From Saururus chinensis (taxonomy: Eukaryota; Streptophyta; Magnoliopsida; Piperales; Saururaceae), in contig CP141150.1 of the NCBI GenBank assembly GCA_035235625.1, forward strand, positions 9,114,001 through 9,178,000: a stretch of DNA of 64,000 bases. Direction: 5' to 3'. Position 1 is the first letter of the stretch; each line of letters starts with the position of its first letter. The notes beneath the pieces are model-generated. The model had not been told where the DNA came from. It searched no databases and saw only the letters and a list, made by a program, of their open reading frames with translations. Shown one piece after another: positions 12,020 through 23,462 of this stretch. The position numbers and the translations under genes were made by a program.

Positions 12020-12078
12020 AGGAATGTTGTATATGTTTGTGATTTATTACAAATTTATCTCTAAAAATTATATTTTTA
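12020..12078. repeat. 59 bp direct repeat X, copy 2
   Basis: Second copy of 11546-11604, immediately after the 419 bp repeat. AT-rich sequence without recognised features follows to 12432. Confidence 0.9.
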
Positions 12079-12432
12079 TACACTCTATGTATGAGTTCTA
12101 TACAATCAAGAAAAATAGAGTAGATCTTCTTATTTTATGGCCTAATAATGTATATTTGATTATTTGATATGAATAAATATAATGTATTTTATATCCATGT
12201 AAGATTAAGAAGTTTATTACTATTATGCATGTATGTATGATATAAAATTATGCATCATTTGATATTACATTATTAACATATAATAGATCACACAATGGAC
12301 AATTCAATTCTCTCCCCTTTGTTAGTTAAAAAAGAGGTGTGTGATGCACGGTGATTAAATGGAAAAATACATTAATTAATGTATGGTTCTCGTGCCCTGA
12401 AAGTTTCAAAGGGATGAGGGTCCAATCTAGGG

Positions 12433-12988
12433 TGTAAGACCCCAAATCAATCTTGCGGCTTTTCCACTAAGATTTCATAGTAGACTTGGCGAAGCATTGT
12501 AATTTTGTAATGGACACAATGGGTTTAATGACACTTAAGTGAAAAGATTGATCAATTGAACAATTGGGGTTTCTATTATATCAAAACGATTTAATTGATT
12601 TTGAATGGGGTTCAATGACAGTCACTTTAATATGAATTTGACACTTCATCATGTATGGTTGAATGTTATGTGTTGCCATGTGTTCGTGTGTATTCATAAT
12701 TATATGTGATGATGGTCAATTTTCTTACTGGGCATTGCTCACTCATTCTCTTTGGTTTATTTTGGAAATCTTTCCTTAAGATTTCCAATGCGTCTTTTGC
12801 GTAGGTATGTGTCACTTGAAGAAATTACGAGACATGGATAATTTTTTAGGCTATTTTGCTTGTACTTGACAAATCCTAGATAGTTTGATAGTTGGGTTAA
12901 GACACATGAGTCACACCCCAGTTTATGGTGTAATTTAGTACTATAAATTGATTATTTCTTTTTGGGTTTAAATTTTGGGGGTGTGACA
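12433..12988 (+). mobile_element. possible solo LTR (Ty3-gypsy-like ends)
   Basis: The segment begins TGTAAGACCCC and ends GGGGGTGTGACA, the TG...CA ends with imperfect inverted termini seen in many plant Ty3-gypsy LTRs. Copia integrase homology resumes directly after it (GCATCTAGGAAA at 12990). No convincing 5 bp target duplication was found, so it could also be part of a rearranged insertion. Confidence 0.4.
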
Positions 12989-12989
12989 T

Positions 12990-14130
12990 GCATCTAGGAA
13001 ATTATGGGTTTATTTCTGGAAGAACAAATCTAATATGTTTAATATATATCTTTGCAAAATTGAAGCCCATGGTTAGAGTGAAATTGCTTTAAAATTGAAA
13101 TGTTTGAAATCTGATGTTGATGCTGAATATTGTGGTAGAGTGTGTCAACCTTATTATGACCAAAAATGAGATTAGGATATTCTTGAATATACCAAGGAAG
13201 CTCAGATAGAATGGTGTGACAGAACAAATAAACATGAAAATTCTAGAGCATGCTAGGAACATGAGACTTTGTTTGGGTTTAATAGTACAATTTTGGGCTG
13301 ATACAGTTAATACAATGATATATTTGATCAACATATCCTCATCTTACCCCTTGGATGGTAGATTAGCGGAGGGAATAAAATATAATTTGATCTTTTACGT
13401 GTGTTTAAATGTACCACTTATGTGCATGTTGAGGTATTTAACAAGGAAAAACTTGATGTAAAGTCTTCTAAGTGTTATTTCATAAGCTATAGCTATAAGA
13501 TTTGAGACCCACACAAAAGAAGGTGGTGAAAACATTGATGTGGTGTTCAATGAGTCTGATCTATATAAAGATAGACAAGTCCTACAAAAGGCGAAAGAGG
13601 TTGATAAAGAGTTTACAGAACTTGAGGAAAATGCTGGAAGTAGTCCAAAGCCTTAAGCTTACAATAAAGAAACACATGTTTCAAATGGAGACTCTTTACA
13701 TGATGGCACTCAAGTTATAATTGAAGAGAATTAGGTCTCTACCTCTCAAATAGGGTTTTAGACACCTCTTGGACAGACATCAACTAAACAGAAAAAATAT
13801 CATGGTCTCCTAGTATGAATGATTTGTTATATCTAAAAGTTTTAAGGAGGCATCTCACATGAACATTCATCTTTAGTAGGATCATGTCATAGATGATGAG
13901 ATAAAGTCATTGAACTCACATGACTTAGGAACTTATTGAGTTGCACAATAAGGTTTTGCACAACGGGGGAATCTATATGTTTAAGAAAGAAGAAAATGAG
14001 AGTAAGTAGTTTAAGGCTAGGTTCATTTTGAAAGGTTTTGAACAATGACATGGACTAAACTTTATAGAGATTTTTACTTAAGATGTCAAAATATGCACTA
14101 TCAGGAATGTTCTTTAAAGGGCAGAAACCC
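12990..14130 (+). pseudogene. Ty1-copia integrase / reverse transcriptase remnant
   Basis: Broken frames give copia pol signatures in order. SRKLWVYFWKNKSNMF from 12993 is integrase core. TEQINMKILEHARNMRLCLG from about 13216 matches the NGVAERMNRTLLERARCML region, followed by FWADTVNTMIYLIN. Near 13930-14090 are ELHNKV, MFKKEENES, FKARFILKGFEQ and LNFIEIFT, the start of the copia reverse transcriptase (family RYKARLVAKGFxQ...YxExFSPV). Stops and shifts are frequent. It is probably the other half of the element beginning at 5892. Confidence 0.75.
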
Positions 14131-14132
14131 TT

Positions 14133-14180
14133 GACCAATAGGTACCCAACTGAATGGACCAATAGGTACCCAACTGAATG
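14133..14180. repeat. 24 bp tandem duplication
   Basis: GACCAATAGGTACCCAACTG plus four bases occurs twice head to tail. It sits at the right edge of the copia remnant. Confidence 0.9.
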
Positions 14181-14335
14181 ATCTTTTAAAGATCATGTAA
14201 ATACTGCTTCTAGTAATCACCTCCCATTTTTCAAATCCAAGTTCCATGTGTAGACACTCCATCGAACACCTACATGAAAACTATCTGCAGTCATCACTAC
14301 ATATATAAACCACTTTCTCTAATAATATCTCCTAG

Positions 14336-14430
14336 GGGTTTTATGCACTAACTACAAAAAAATTTATTAATTTAACATTAACTCTAAAATTTATATTTAG
14401 ACAAAAATACCCCCCAAATCCCTTCACTCC
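14336..14430. repeat. shared module L, copy 1 (partner 57398-57490)
   Basis: GGGTTTTA...TTAACTCTAAAATTTATATTTAGACAAAAA is shared with 57398-57490. About 0.7 kb to the right of each copy lies a shared hairpin module (15040-15142 and about 58126-58218). The DNA between the two modules here encodes nothing recognised. Confidence 0.7.
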
Positions 14431-15039
14431 ACTCCCCAATTAGCGGGATGATGAAGACGCTTCGAGCCCAACCGGCGATGGGTCATTTAATGGCAAAAAA
14501 ATTATGATATCTCATAGGCTTGTCTTTGAGCACTGGGGACCTCGAGCGCCTTCACATCAAAGGAATTGATACAAGGGCTGGACGAATCAAGCACTGCTTT
14601 CCATTGTCATAGTCTTCGAAATCGAGCAGAAAGTGAGATGACAAATTCTAGCTATCATCACCCCCCTTGAAACATCCTCGTCTTGGAACACCCACTTCAA
14701 CTCCATTGAATACATGGATCCCAATCCACCATTCTCCCTCTTAGAGCCCTCCTCTACCATTTTCCAAATGCCCAAAACAAACCAACTAAATTCTACTAGT
14801 AAAAACCAAAACTACTTATTTCATCAAAAAAGACAACAAAGTAGCATGCAAGGGGAGGTTCCTGAGCTGCAATAAAAAATCAGCCCAAAAAATTTATCTA
14901 AAAACCAACAATAGAAAATTCATAAAAAAGGTTAAATATTAAAACATACAAATTCACCTGCGTCCATTCACTTCTGAATTGTTCTAATGTCGAGACCTTT
15001 AGGTAATCTGCCTGATCTTGTATTACTTGAAATTTATAG

Positions 15040-15142
15040 GTAGAAACCATAAATACTTACTCACTTTGTTATATACAAAGAAAATAATTACTCTCTTTGT
15101 ATATAACAAAGTGAGTAAATATTTACTATCTTTATTATATAT
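15040..15142. repeat. shared hairpin module R, copy 1 (partner 58126-58218)
   Basis: A perfect 24 bp inverted repeat (15057-15080 with 15095-15118; TTACTCACTTTGTTATATAC...) with a 14 bp loop, followed by TATTTACTATCTTTATTA. The same tail and a diverged hairpin occur at 58126-58218. It abuts the truncated 5' edge of the P450 pseudogene. Confidence 0.8.
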
Positions 15143-16040
15143 GTCACCTCTTTTTGGATGTACCCCACATTGCCTGGCCCAATTGGTAGAGAAGCTAGGC
15201 CACATCCTCCTCATCCAATCGGGCCATGTCTCGACCCTCGTTGTCTCCTCCCCACGCCTGGCCCAGGAGGTCCTCTGGACCCAAGACCAAGTCTTCACAA
15301 CCCGGCCCCATATTCCCACCATCCACCATCTTTCATTCGACTGTCCCAACATCACCTTTTCCCCTCCGGTCCCTACTGGCAGCAAGCTTGTCATGCCCCA
15401 GCGCTGCCCAACCCGAGTCAAACCCGGTCCAGGGGCCGGTCAAGCGCACGGGGGCAACGAAAGGAAATTGAGAAATGGTTTAGCGGAAGACTTAACCCTA
15501 ACCACGAGCGACTTAACAGAATTACGGAGTACTCACATTCCTTTGAGCAAGAGTAAATAAGTAGAAAAGAAAGAGAGTCGCTTAATTCAAAATAAACGAC
15601 TAGTCTCAAACCCACATGCTTAGTTAACCATAGCCCACACTAGGCTCCAAAATAGGTCTTAGACAACATAAATGTATAAAGTAGCATAATTCAAAACAAG
15701 AACCATACACAAAGGTTCAAAAACATAAAGCATAAACCAAGGAAAATAAGTCACAAGAGTCTCCATGATCACATCCAAGTCGTCTCTGATCTTTCCTCAA
15801 AGAGGAGATCCTGTCCATCTGCATGTCATGCCACGCAGCCCCAAAGCAAAACATAATAAAGAGGGGCGAGTTTAAACAATCTCAGCAATGATTTTTAATA
15901 TAACTATCATCATTGAAAATACGATAGCATAGCAACAATCATTTAGATCAAAGATTGACAAGATGTATCATTTTCAGATCTCATAGACACATCACCTAAA
16001 CCTGCATCATAGTGTATAATCCACGTAGTGTCATCCTCAT

Positions 16041-16262
16041 CATAACAACCTGCATGAAATGTATCTCTAACATACATATCAAATCATGCCTCAACATCAT
16101 ATCATCCTGCATAAAATATATCTCTAACATACATATCATATCATACATCACATCATATCAACCTGCATGAAATGTATCTCTAACATACATATCCAATCAT
16201 GCATCACATCATATCAACCTGCATGAAATGTATCTCTAACATACATATCCAATCATGCATCA
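16041..16262. repeat. tandem repeat, about 56 bp unit, about 4 copies
   Basis: The unit contains CAACCTGCATGAAATGTATC and TCTAACATACATATC with small differences between copies. It lies inside the solo LTR. Confidence 0.85.
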
Positions 16263-16344
16263 ACATTCTCATTCATCATGCATGTGTAAGTGTCACACAC
16301 ACACTAGTCCAACAGCAAGTCCATACACATAGAGAATAAACCTG

Positions 16345-16480
16345 CTCTTCAAGGCCAAAGCCTTCGAGCAACTCCTGCTTATCAAGACCAAAGTCTCAAG
16401 TAACTCCTACTTATCAAGACCGAAGTCTCAAGCAACAATACCTGCTTATCAAGACCGAAGTCTTAAGCAACAATACCTAG
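16345..16480. repeat. tandem repeat, about 30-35 bp unit, about 4 copies
   Basis: The unit is of the form CTGCTTATCAAGACCGAAGT plus CTCAAGCAA, with the leftmost copy most diverged. It lies inside the solo LTR. Confidence 0.8.
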
Positions 16481-19290
16481 TAAGCTAGTGCACTCGGACA
16501 AACCAACTGGATTCTTAGGGTCCAGATAATCATAATAATCTCAATCCATAAGACAAGTACACAACTCGTCCCTACATAACTCCATTTAACTAGACTCAAC
16601 CTAGGGAGTTCACATGTTCCACACAGGAACTCAAATCAAAACATGTCCTTTCGGACCAATCAAGTTTCGATTAATTCAACGAGCGATTAATCCGGCATGC
16701 AATCTCAACCATTACATACAATCGATCAAATTCGATTAACCTCTATAAAGCCTCAATTGGAAATATATTTGCATCCACTTAACTAGACTCAACCCGCCTC
16801 AGAGTGTGCACGTAAAAATACTTCTATGTCAACTCTAGTCCTCACGTCCCATACCATGAGTATTCATGACGCCATAGAAGTAAATTTAACTAAGTACTAG
16901 CGCAACGAACCTTAGATCTATCCATCGACATAATGCATCCCATACCGCAAGTGTCTAATGGTTTCTCTTCGGCTGTTCCACACAACCGATCAATTCCGAT
17001 TAACCAATGGTAAAATCTCAATTGGAAATACATTTTCATGATGTATGCAACATGTTACATACGTGGGCAAAGCATACATGAATTCTAATTCATTATAGGT
17101 GCTCTCATCAGCCCTTTATGCATCATTCATAATCATAATAGCAAACCTCATCATCATCATTAAACCCCACATGTGTGTGTTCACATAGTAGAAGCACTTC
17201 ACTTAATGCATATCAACATGCTTGTAATTCACTCACCATCACACTACACGTGAGCATTAACATCTAATCATGAATTCTAGTGGAAATCATAGGAGAAGAA
17301 TCATTAAAATCGTAACTCGAATCAAAGCTTAACCACATATAAGATCATTCACTTCATACTTGAGTCAAGACATAACACTAACATTCACACATCAATTAAC
17401 CACATCTTAACATGACATATCAGCCCATTAGTATGCTATAGCTCTATTAGAAATATACCTAACCATAGAAAATCAATCATTTATAACTTCAAGATGGTAA
17501 TTCTAACATCATATAACCAACCACAAGCCATTCCACATAACTCTAAATATATATACTACAACTTCTAACATCAATAGAATACTCTTCAAGTAGCTTATTA
17601 TAGATCAAAATACTCCACATAAACATAAAAATGATATTTTGAAGTAGATATGTCAAAATAAGCATCATACATAAAATTGTCAATATCTGCAGTGTAGCCG
17701 TTTGAACTCCAGGGCCGTTCGATCGGCTAAACAGGAAAAATGCCAAAATTGCAGTGTTGCCGTACGAACACCCTACATGGCAGTTCGAACGCTAACAAGG
17801 CAGATTTGACCTTCTTCTTCCTTTCGCATTTTTAAACCAAAACTCCATTGATAAAACTCAAAATCACCATCTAACAACCTAAATGTCATTAAAAGTCCAC
17901 CATAACTTCCAGAATGCTAATCCACATCATAACAAGATAAAACCCTATGAAATCTGGATTAAAGATTATCATTTACTAACCATGCCATTAAAGCACTAAA
18001 TCAAGTAAATCCATTTAAAACAAACCACAAAATCAAAAGTTTTACCATAGGAAGACTGAAATTTCGAAAGTCCATTACCTTATCCCTTGATTAGGCTTGG
18101 GTTTGATGGTCACCCTTCTTAAAAACCTTACAAAGATATAGAGTTTGAAATAAACTCCATTAAAACCGATTTAACATAGAAAACCCTAATTAAAAACTTA
18201 GATCTAGGGCTTGTTGAACATAAAAATTGGATTTTGAGAGCTAGAGTTTGAAGTAAAGATGCAAATAAGTAGGTTTTAATGTTTAAAAACAAATCAAAAC
18301 AAAGGGGAAATGGTAGATTTAGAAGAGATTAAGAGAAAAGTTAGGTTTTGGTGCTTAATTAGAAGGGACTTACCTTAAACACCTTCTAATCCGGGCCTAA
18401 TTGGGGATTAGCCCTGACCTCTCCTTTCTCAGCCTATTCCCAAAATGGAAATGGCTCATGTCTAGCCTTTTATAGTAGGGTTTGAGTTGCACTAACTGAA
18501 ATAATGAGGTGTAAGTAGAATTTTGAGCTAAAAATGAGTATTTTACAAATTTGAGCACTAATTAAATTTGAAAAAAATTTGAAATTTTTTGTATAGGCTT
18601 AAGTTGATGTCTGGGTTCATTTAGTCTAAAAACCCAAAATTCGACAGTGGGGCCCATAGGGGGTCCCACAAAACCCTAATTTTCAGAAAAATAGTAAAAA
18701 TTTAGAAATATCTCAAAAATTCACAATTGATTTAAAATAACTTAAAACCAGTATCTATAAAGTTGATTTTGATTAAAACCATGAGAAACACCATCTATCT
18801 ACGGAACCACCGAATAAATCAGAAAACATGTTAACCTCACGATAACCGATAATTAAAGTGAAACAAAAATTGGTTTAAGATCAGAGATCTTATAAAGCTC
18901 ATAGGATTTGTGTCTCGGAGCTCCTCAACACCAAACGAGTAGCGTCCTTCCACCAACTCATGCATGAGGAGGTCAAGTAGATGCTAGTCATTGTGTCAAG
19001 CAGGAATGGGTCAGAGACCAACATGAGCAAGCTATTCTTTGCGTTGGCCAACGACATGCTCTGCTGAGTGGCTTTTGGGAGGCAGTTCCGGGAGGAGGTT
19101 GAAGGCAGGTCCCATATGGCTGAGACTCAGGCACTATTGTCTAGGTTCAGCCTTAGGGATTTCTTCCCCAAGTGGGGTTGGATAAATTCAGTTACTTGTC
19201 TAACCCGAGGACTAAACTGAAACTTGAGAGATCTGAGGACTGTGTGTGACAAGATAATAAAGGAGCACAAGGCAAAGAGACTTAGCAACA

Positions 19291-19665
19291 GAGGAGACAT
19301 AAGAGAAGAAATAGAGAAAAAAACTCAGCGAAGGAGACATCAAAGAAGAAAGGGGGGAAAAGACTCGGCAGCAAATAAGACATCGAAGAAGAAAGGGAGA
19401 AAAAAAGTAAAAAGGTAAATTTATCTAAAATAAATTATGTGTACTTTATAGACAATTCACAAAGTTGACAGACCTCTCATATAAAGTCTACTCACAAAAG
19501 TAAAAGTCACTTTTTTCTAATTTTTATATATTTACATTTATCAATAAATTATATATTGTTCATTGGATGTATAAAGGATGAAGGGCGTCGATGGAACACT
19601 TTAAATTTTGTTCAATAGAAAAACCCCTTCCAAGTTCTCTAAAGGGCAGCCTTTGAAGGGTTTGC
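19291..19665. other. A/G-rich spacer
   Basis: AAGAAGAAAGGG-type repeats around 19300-19420 give a Lys/Arg-rich open frame that looks like low-complexity translation. No gene is recognised between the P450 remnant and the SAUR promoter module. Confidence 0.5.
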
Positions 19666-20113
19666 CATGCCCTTCAAAGAAATATAGTGATGCATGGCTC
19701 GTCAGATAGTTCTCTCCATTCAATGCTTCTAGCAAGAAAAAAACTGCTTATTACACAATTATCGAGGGCACATGATCAGTTAACAGTTTTATCTGAGCCA
19801 CCAAAAAAGGTTGAATTATACCACAACAAAAAGTAAGGAAAAGCCTAGTTTCTCCAAATCCCGTCTTACCTAGTAATTGAAAGAAACATAATTATGCCCA
19901 ACTGAGCCATGAAATGACCAAATCTTGGTGGGGCTCCCAGTATCTTGCAAGTGGGAGGTGGGTCTGAAATCATGGTAGCTGGTAGCAACAATAGCTATGG
20001 CATTACCATGTGAAGCCACATGCAATCGTAGTACTCATGTTGGGAAACGTCTTTTCCTATGTTCACATTATCTGTACATAATACTCTTTGCTCACCTTCT
20101 AACAGAATCTTAC

Positions 20114-20123
20114 CTATATATAC
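20114..20123 (+). promoter_or_regulatory. TATA box of SAUR at 20248
   Basis: CTATATATAC, at the same position relative to the gene as in the paralogous promoter at 3429. Confidence 0.6.
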
Positions 20124-20247
20124 CAAGCATGTTATGTTTGCCTTTACCATCTTCTCTCAATACTCCTCAGTCTCTTAAGCTTCTATACGTCTCCAAACTT
20201 CAGATATCTTTTCTCTTTGTCATTGGTCTTTCAGCTTCAGTTTACTA

Positions 20248-20532
20248 ATGGGTATCAGGTTGCCTGCGAAGCAAATGATTCGATCACTAACGAAACGCTC
20301 ATTGAATTTGGCTTCAGATGTCCCAAAGGGCCACTTTGCTGTCTACGTTGGTCAGAACCAGAAGAGGTTTGTTGTTCCAATCTCCTTATTGAAGAATCCT
20401 TCATTCCAAAACTTACTGAGGAAGGCAGAAGAGGAATTTGGTTACAATCATCAAATGGGAGGACTCACAATTCCCTGCACAGAGGACACCTTGGTGATGC
20501 TCACTTCTGGTTTGGGCAGGAGCTGGTCCTAA
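20248..20532 (+). CDS. SAUR family auxin-responsive protein
   Basis: Intronless 94-codon gene, closest in this window to 3563-3844. It opens [10 protein letters not shown] and keeps the full SAUR core: [10 protein letters not shown] at about residues 26-35, [19 protein letters not shown] at about 39-57, [18 protein letters not shown] at about 60-77. The C-terminus GRSWS differs from GRRS in its paralogue because of a short insertion at the end. Predicted role is as for other SAURs, small auxin-induced regulators of cell expansion. No inactivating change is visible. The overlapping open frame from 20217 in another phase is an artefact of the same DNA. Confidence 0.93.
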   Translation: MGIRLPAKQMIRSLTKRSLNLASDVPKGHFAVYVGQNQKRFVVPISLLKNPSFQNLLRKAEEEFGYNHQMGGLTIPCTEDTLVMLTSGLGRSWS

Positions 20533-21301
20533 GCACATATTAAAGCGAAGGGGTGCCCAAGAGGATGAGAACTTACCAATCTTCACAATTTTACTAATTT
20601 CAATACTCATGTACAAAGATTTTCTACCTTTTTATTTCTTTGCTTTCTTTTCCTTCTGTGGGTATTAACAATTCTTGATCAGTTGACAAATATTTGACAT
20701 GGATTACATTCCTGTCCAAAAGAGAATTTTTACTAGTTATTTCCCCTATATATCTTAGTAGCCAATTCAAAGACTGGATATTAAATAGTAGATCGTTGCA
20801 CAAGTTGAAATGAGACCAAGTAAACTGAAAACCCACCATCTGAATCATGCAATATTGTTGAGCCAAAGTCCTTAATTTACATAGAACAAAAACCAGTATT
20901 CATTCAAATAGGGTTTTAGTTGGACAAAATATGCGGGTTTTACACAAAATTCACTTTGGTTTTCACTTAGTTCTGTACAAGGAAAACTCATTTGAGAGTT
21001 TTTGCTAAATGTATTCGTTCTATAAATATCGTTTTTCTATTCAAAACCTGGTGAAACTAGACTTTTTCTAGACTATGTACAAGACATTGCATCTTGTCCA
21101 CGTCCAACACACAACGTGCATCTCTTTTGTTAAGAAAAGGATACAAGTCCAGCAATTGATCAGGTGATATTGCCGTCCCGAAGAACATCCCAAAAAGGTT
21201 GAAGCTTTTGATCGTGCTCACTATTGTAATAAACCTGCTTGTGAAACTACTGCCTCCTACTCGGAGCCCTATCTCTTGCAGCCCGCACTTCACTCTCCGG
21301 G

Positions 21302-21522
21302 GGAAGCGTTCTCTGTATTCTACTCCTATAGTAAGCCAAGCGTAAGAAATACTCGGGAGTTATTAGATTTCAAGATCGGTGGCGCATATGTTAACGCACA
21401 TTTGCGTAAGTTACTTACACTAACGTGTACTAATATGTATGCCATCGATCTTAAAATCTAACAGCTCCGTAACATTTATTAAGCTTGGCTCACGTTGAAG
21501 ATGGAACATAAAAAAATGCTTC
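21302..21522. mobile_element. fold-back MITE, diverged member of the ACGCTAACGTGCG family
   Basis: The left end GGAAGCGTTCTCTG...AAGCCAAGCGTAAG and the right end (minus strand) GAAGCATTTTTTTATG...GAGCCAAGCTTAA correspond to the arms of the intact element at 47072-47305, as does the inner AAGATCGGTGGCGCAT arm. It is strongly diverged, so an old insertion. No clean target duplication remains. Confidence 0.65.
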
Positions 21523-23250
21523 TATCTCCCGGGACAGACACACTTTTTTCCAAGCAATCGGATCAAATGACCCCCTTAATTTTTTAGTTTCATCACTTTT
21601 GGGTTGGGCAGGGAAAAAGAATGGTTTCTCAAAATTCACCGACCTCTATGGGGTTAGGTCGGGTTAATTTTATACTAACTCAAATACCTAATGAACCATA
21701 GTATACAAGGAGGAGCTTGGACAATTGGACCAACCCATTTGAATAAACTCCATAATATTTGGTTTGGGGTAATTTGAACAGCCTTTTGATTTTGCGGTTG
21801 GACCAATCCATTATGAACACACCCATCCACATCGAATCCTCCATCGGGAATGGCTCTTTTTCCCCCAAAATTTGAACACTAGCTCAATGGCCAATGCCTC
21901 CTTCCCAAATTGGGCCGTGATATGAATCTCCCTCCTAGCGCACATCTCCTCCTCTAGTCGATTGTTCCCAGCCTCCGTGGCTCCAGTGCAGCCAGCATCA
22001 TTGCTTTGGCCTCCTCATCTTTCGGCTCTTTCCTTCCAAGACTTCAACTGAGAAGGCCTAAAAGCTGGTAATCTGAGTGAAAAGATTGCCTCTTATAAAG
22101 AATTGCTTGGTAAAAAGATAGTCTTCAATATGAATATGCAAATACCAAACTTGAGCTAAGTGGCCCAAGTTCTGTTGTGAACTATTTGCATCGCCATAAT
22201 TTCATTAAGCACATCAGAACTTTCTATATTCTGAATATTTATATACCTATTGTCAGCTCCATAATGCCACTTAGACATACACTCCAGAGTTTAGAAGTTT
22301 CTGAATAATTTTATATGATTTTTGCTCTTAAATTGGATGTTGTTTATAGAAGTGATTTTTCCTCGTAGTTTTTGTGCTTGTAGAAGTAATAAGAACTATT
22401 TTCTTATCAACTTTAATATTATTGACTTATTGGACAAGGCTTCATAGTTTGTCTCTAATATAAATTTACAAATATTAATAGGGAACATGAAATAGAGCAA
22501 TTTGACTGAAAACTGTAAGACTAGTTTAGAATGTGTCATAGTTTGGAAAAGATTGTCTTTTTTTTATCTTTCAAAAACATGCTTTCTTCAAGGAAGCGCA
22601 CATACGCCATATAGGTTGTTGTATCCGTATCTATGACATTTTCAAAAAATAAAAAAATAGATATATATCATATATGTATCACTAATTAAAGGGTCTAATA
22701 TTTATATCTCTCGACGCCTATCAACTAAACCCGCCCCAAAATAGAAACCAAAAAATTAGACACCTAAATAGCAACCAAGATTCTATGTTAGGTCAAGTTG
22801 GTTCTAATAAGAATAGTGATTCCCACAACAAAAATACTAAAAAGAAAACTCACAAAAGAGTTTTAATTGGATTTAATAAAGAGGCCCCACACAAAGTTTA
22901 CATGGACTCACTTATGTAGACCAATTAAAACTTATATATGAGTTTTTTATATCGGTTTTTATTGTAAAAATATTATTTTTCTTCCAATAATTCAAACCAA
23001 AACCTTTATATTGGATCACTTCTATTTATTAAAAATTATAAAAATTTATATAACTCAAATTAAATATAATTTTGTAAATCCATTAAGAATTTTAGTCGGT
23101 TTGGGTCAATTCTTTAGTTTTTCACATCCTAAACCTAACCCGACCTAATATTTACCCGGTATTTTTTCTTAGGCCGGACTCTACCCAAAATAAGATAGAC
23201 CCGACCCAAAATAAGATCCAACTCAAAACGGGTCAATTTCGGTCAGTTCA
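21523..23250. other. intergenic upstream of SmD1
   Basis: AT-rich, with no coding region recognised. Around 23100-23270 the sequence is full of CCCGACC/GGGTC phrases, which look repeat-derived and lie just before the presumed SmD1 transcription start region. Confidence 0.45.
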
Positions 23251-23462
23251 TCCGGTTCCGGTCGGGTCCGGGTTTTGAACACAGCCCTAGCCCGCTGTTT
23301 TCTTTTCTGATTCTCATCCAGTCTCGCCTTTCGGCCTCTCCAGTGAACCAAGCGGCGATCATCTGCCCTCCGGCCAGAGCAGCTCCGCCCAGCTCCCGGC
23401 TCCCACGATCCAGCGGCGGCGACCATCCAGAGGCCCTCCGCCCAGAGCCCAGACTCAAAAAG

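Larger units (their letters stand above)
15389..18894 (-). mobile_element. solo LTR, 3.5 kb, inserted in P450 exon
   Basis: Flanked by the 5 bp target duplication AAGCT (15384-15388 and 18895-18899). On the minus strand it starts TATAAGATC (TG expected, second base changed) and ends GGGGCATGACA. A minus-strand TATA-like TATAAAAG at 18467-18474 lies about 420 bp inside the 5' end. No gag, pol or second LTR was seen, so it is read as a solo LTR, although a very long one. It contains two short tandem arrays. Confidence 0.75.
15144..19290 (+). pseudogene. cytochrome P450 (CYP71-clan-like) pseudogene, split by an LTR
   Basis: Part 1 (15144-15388) reads PLFGCTPHCLAQLVEKLG, then TLVVSSPRLAQEVL, TRPHIPT and FDCPNITFSP, the N-terminal region of A-type plant P450s. 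A small deletion near 15366 shifts frame before GPYWQQA. Part 2 (18900-19290) continues HRICVSELLNTKRVASFHQL, ANDMLC, VAFGRQF, DFFPKWGWI and IIKEHKAKR. Removing 15389-18894 plus one AAGCT rejoins the two parts in frame at ...YWQQA-HRICV.... Part 2 has in-frame stops at 18978 (TAG), 19065 (TGA) and 19218 (TGA). The membrane anchor and the downstream heme-binding exon are missing. Non-functional; the subfamily cannot be named safely. Confidence 0.88.
19666..21076 (+). repeat. SAUR module, right copy (partner 3057-4246)
   Basis: Homologous to 3057-4246 across promoter, gene and 3' flank, including the CACATGATCAGTTA and GGGCTCCCAGTAT phrases upstream. An additional stretch near 19885-19915 is absent from the left copy. 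Confidence 0.75.
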
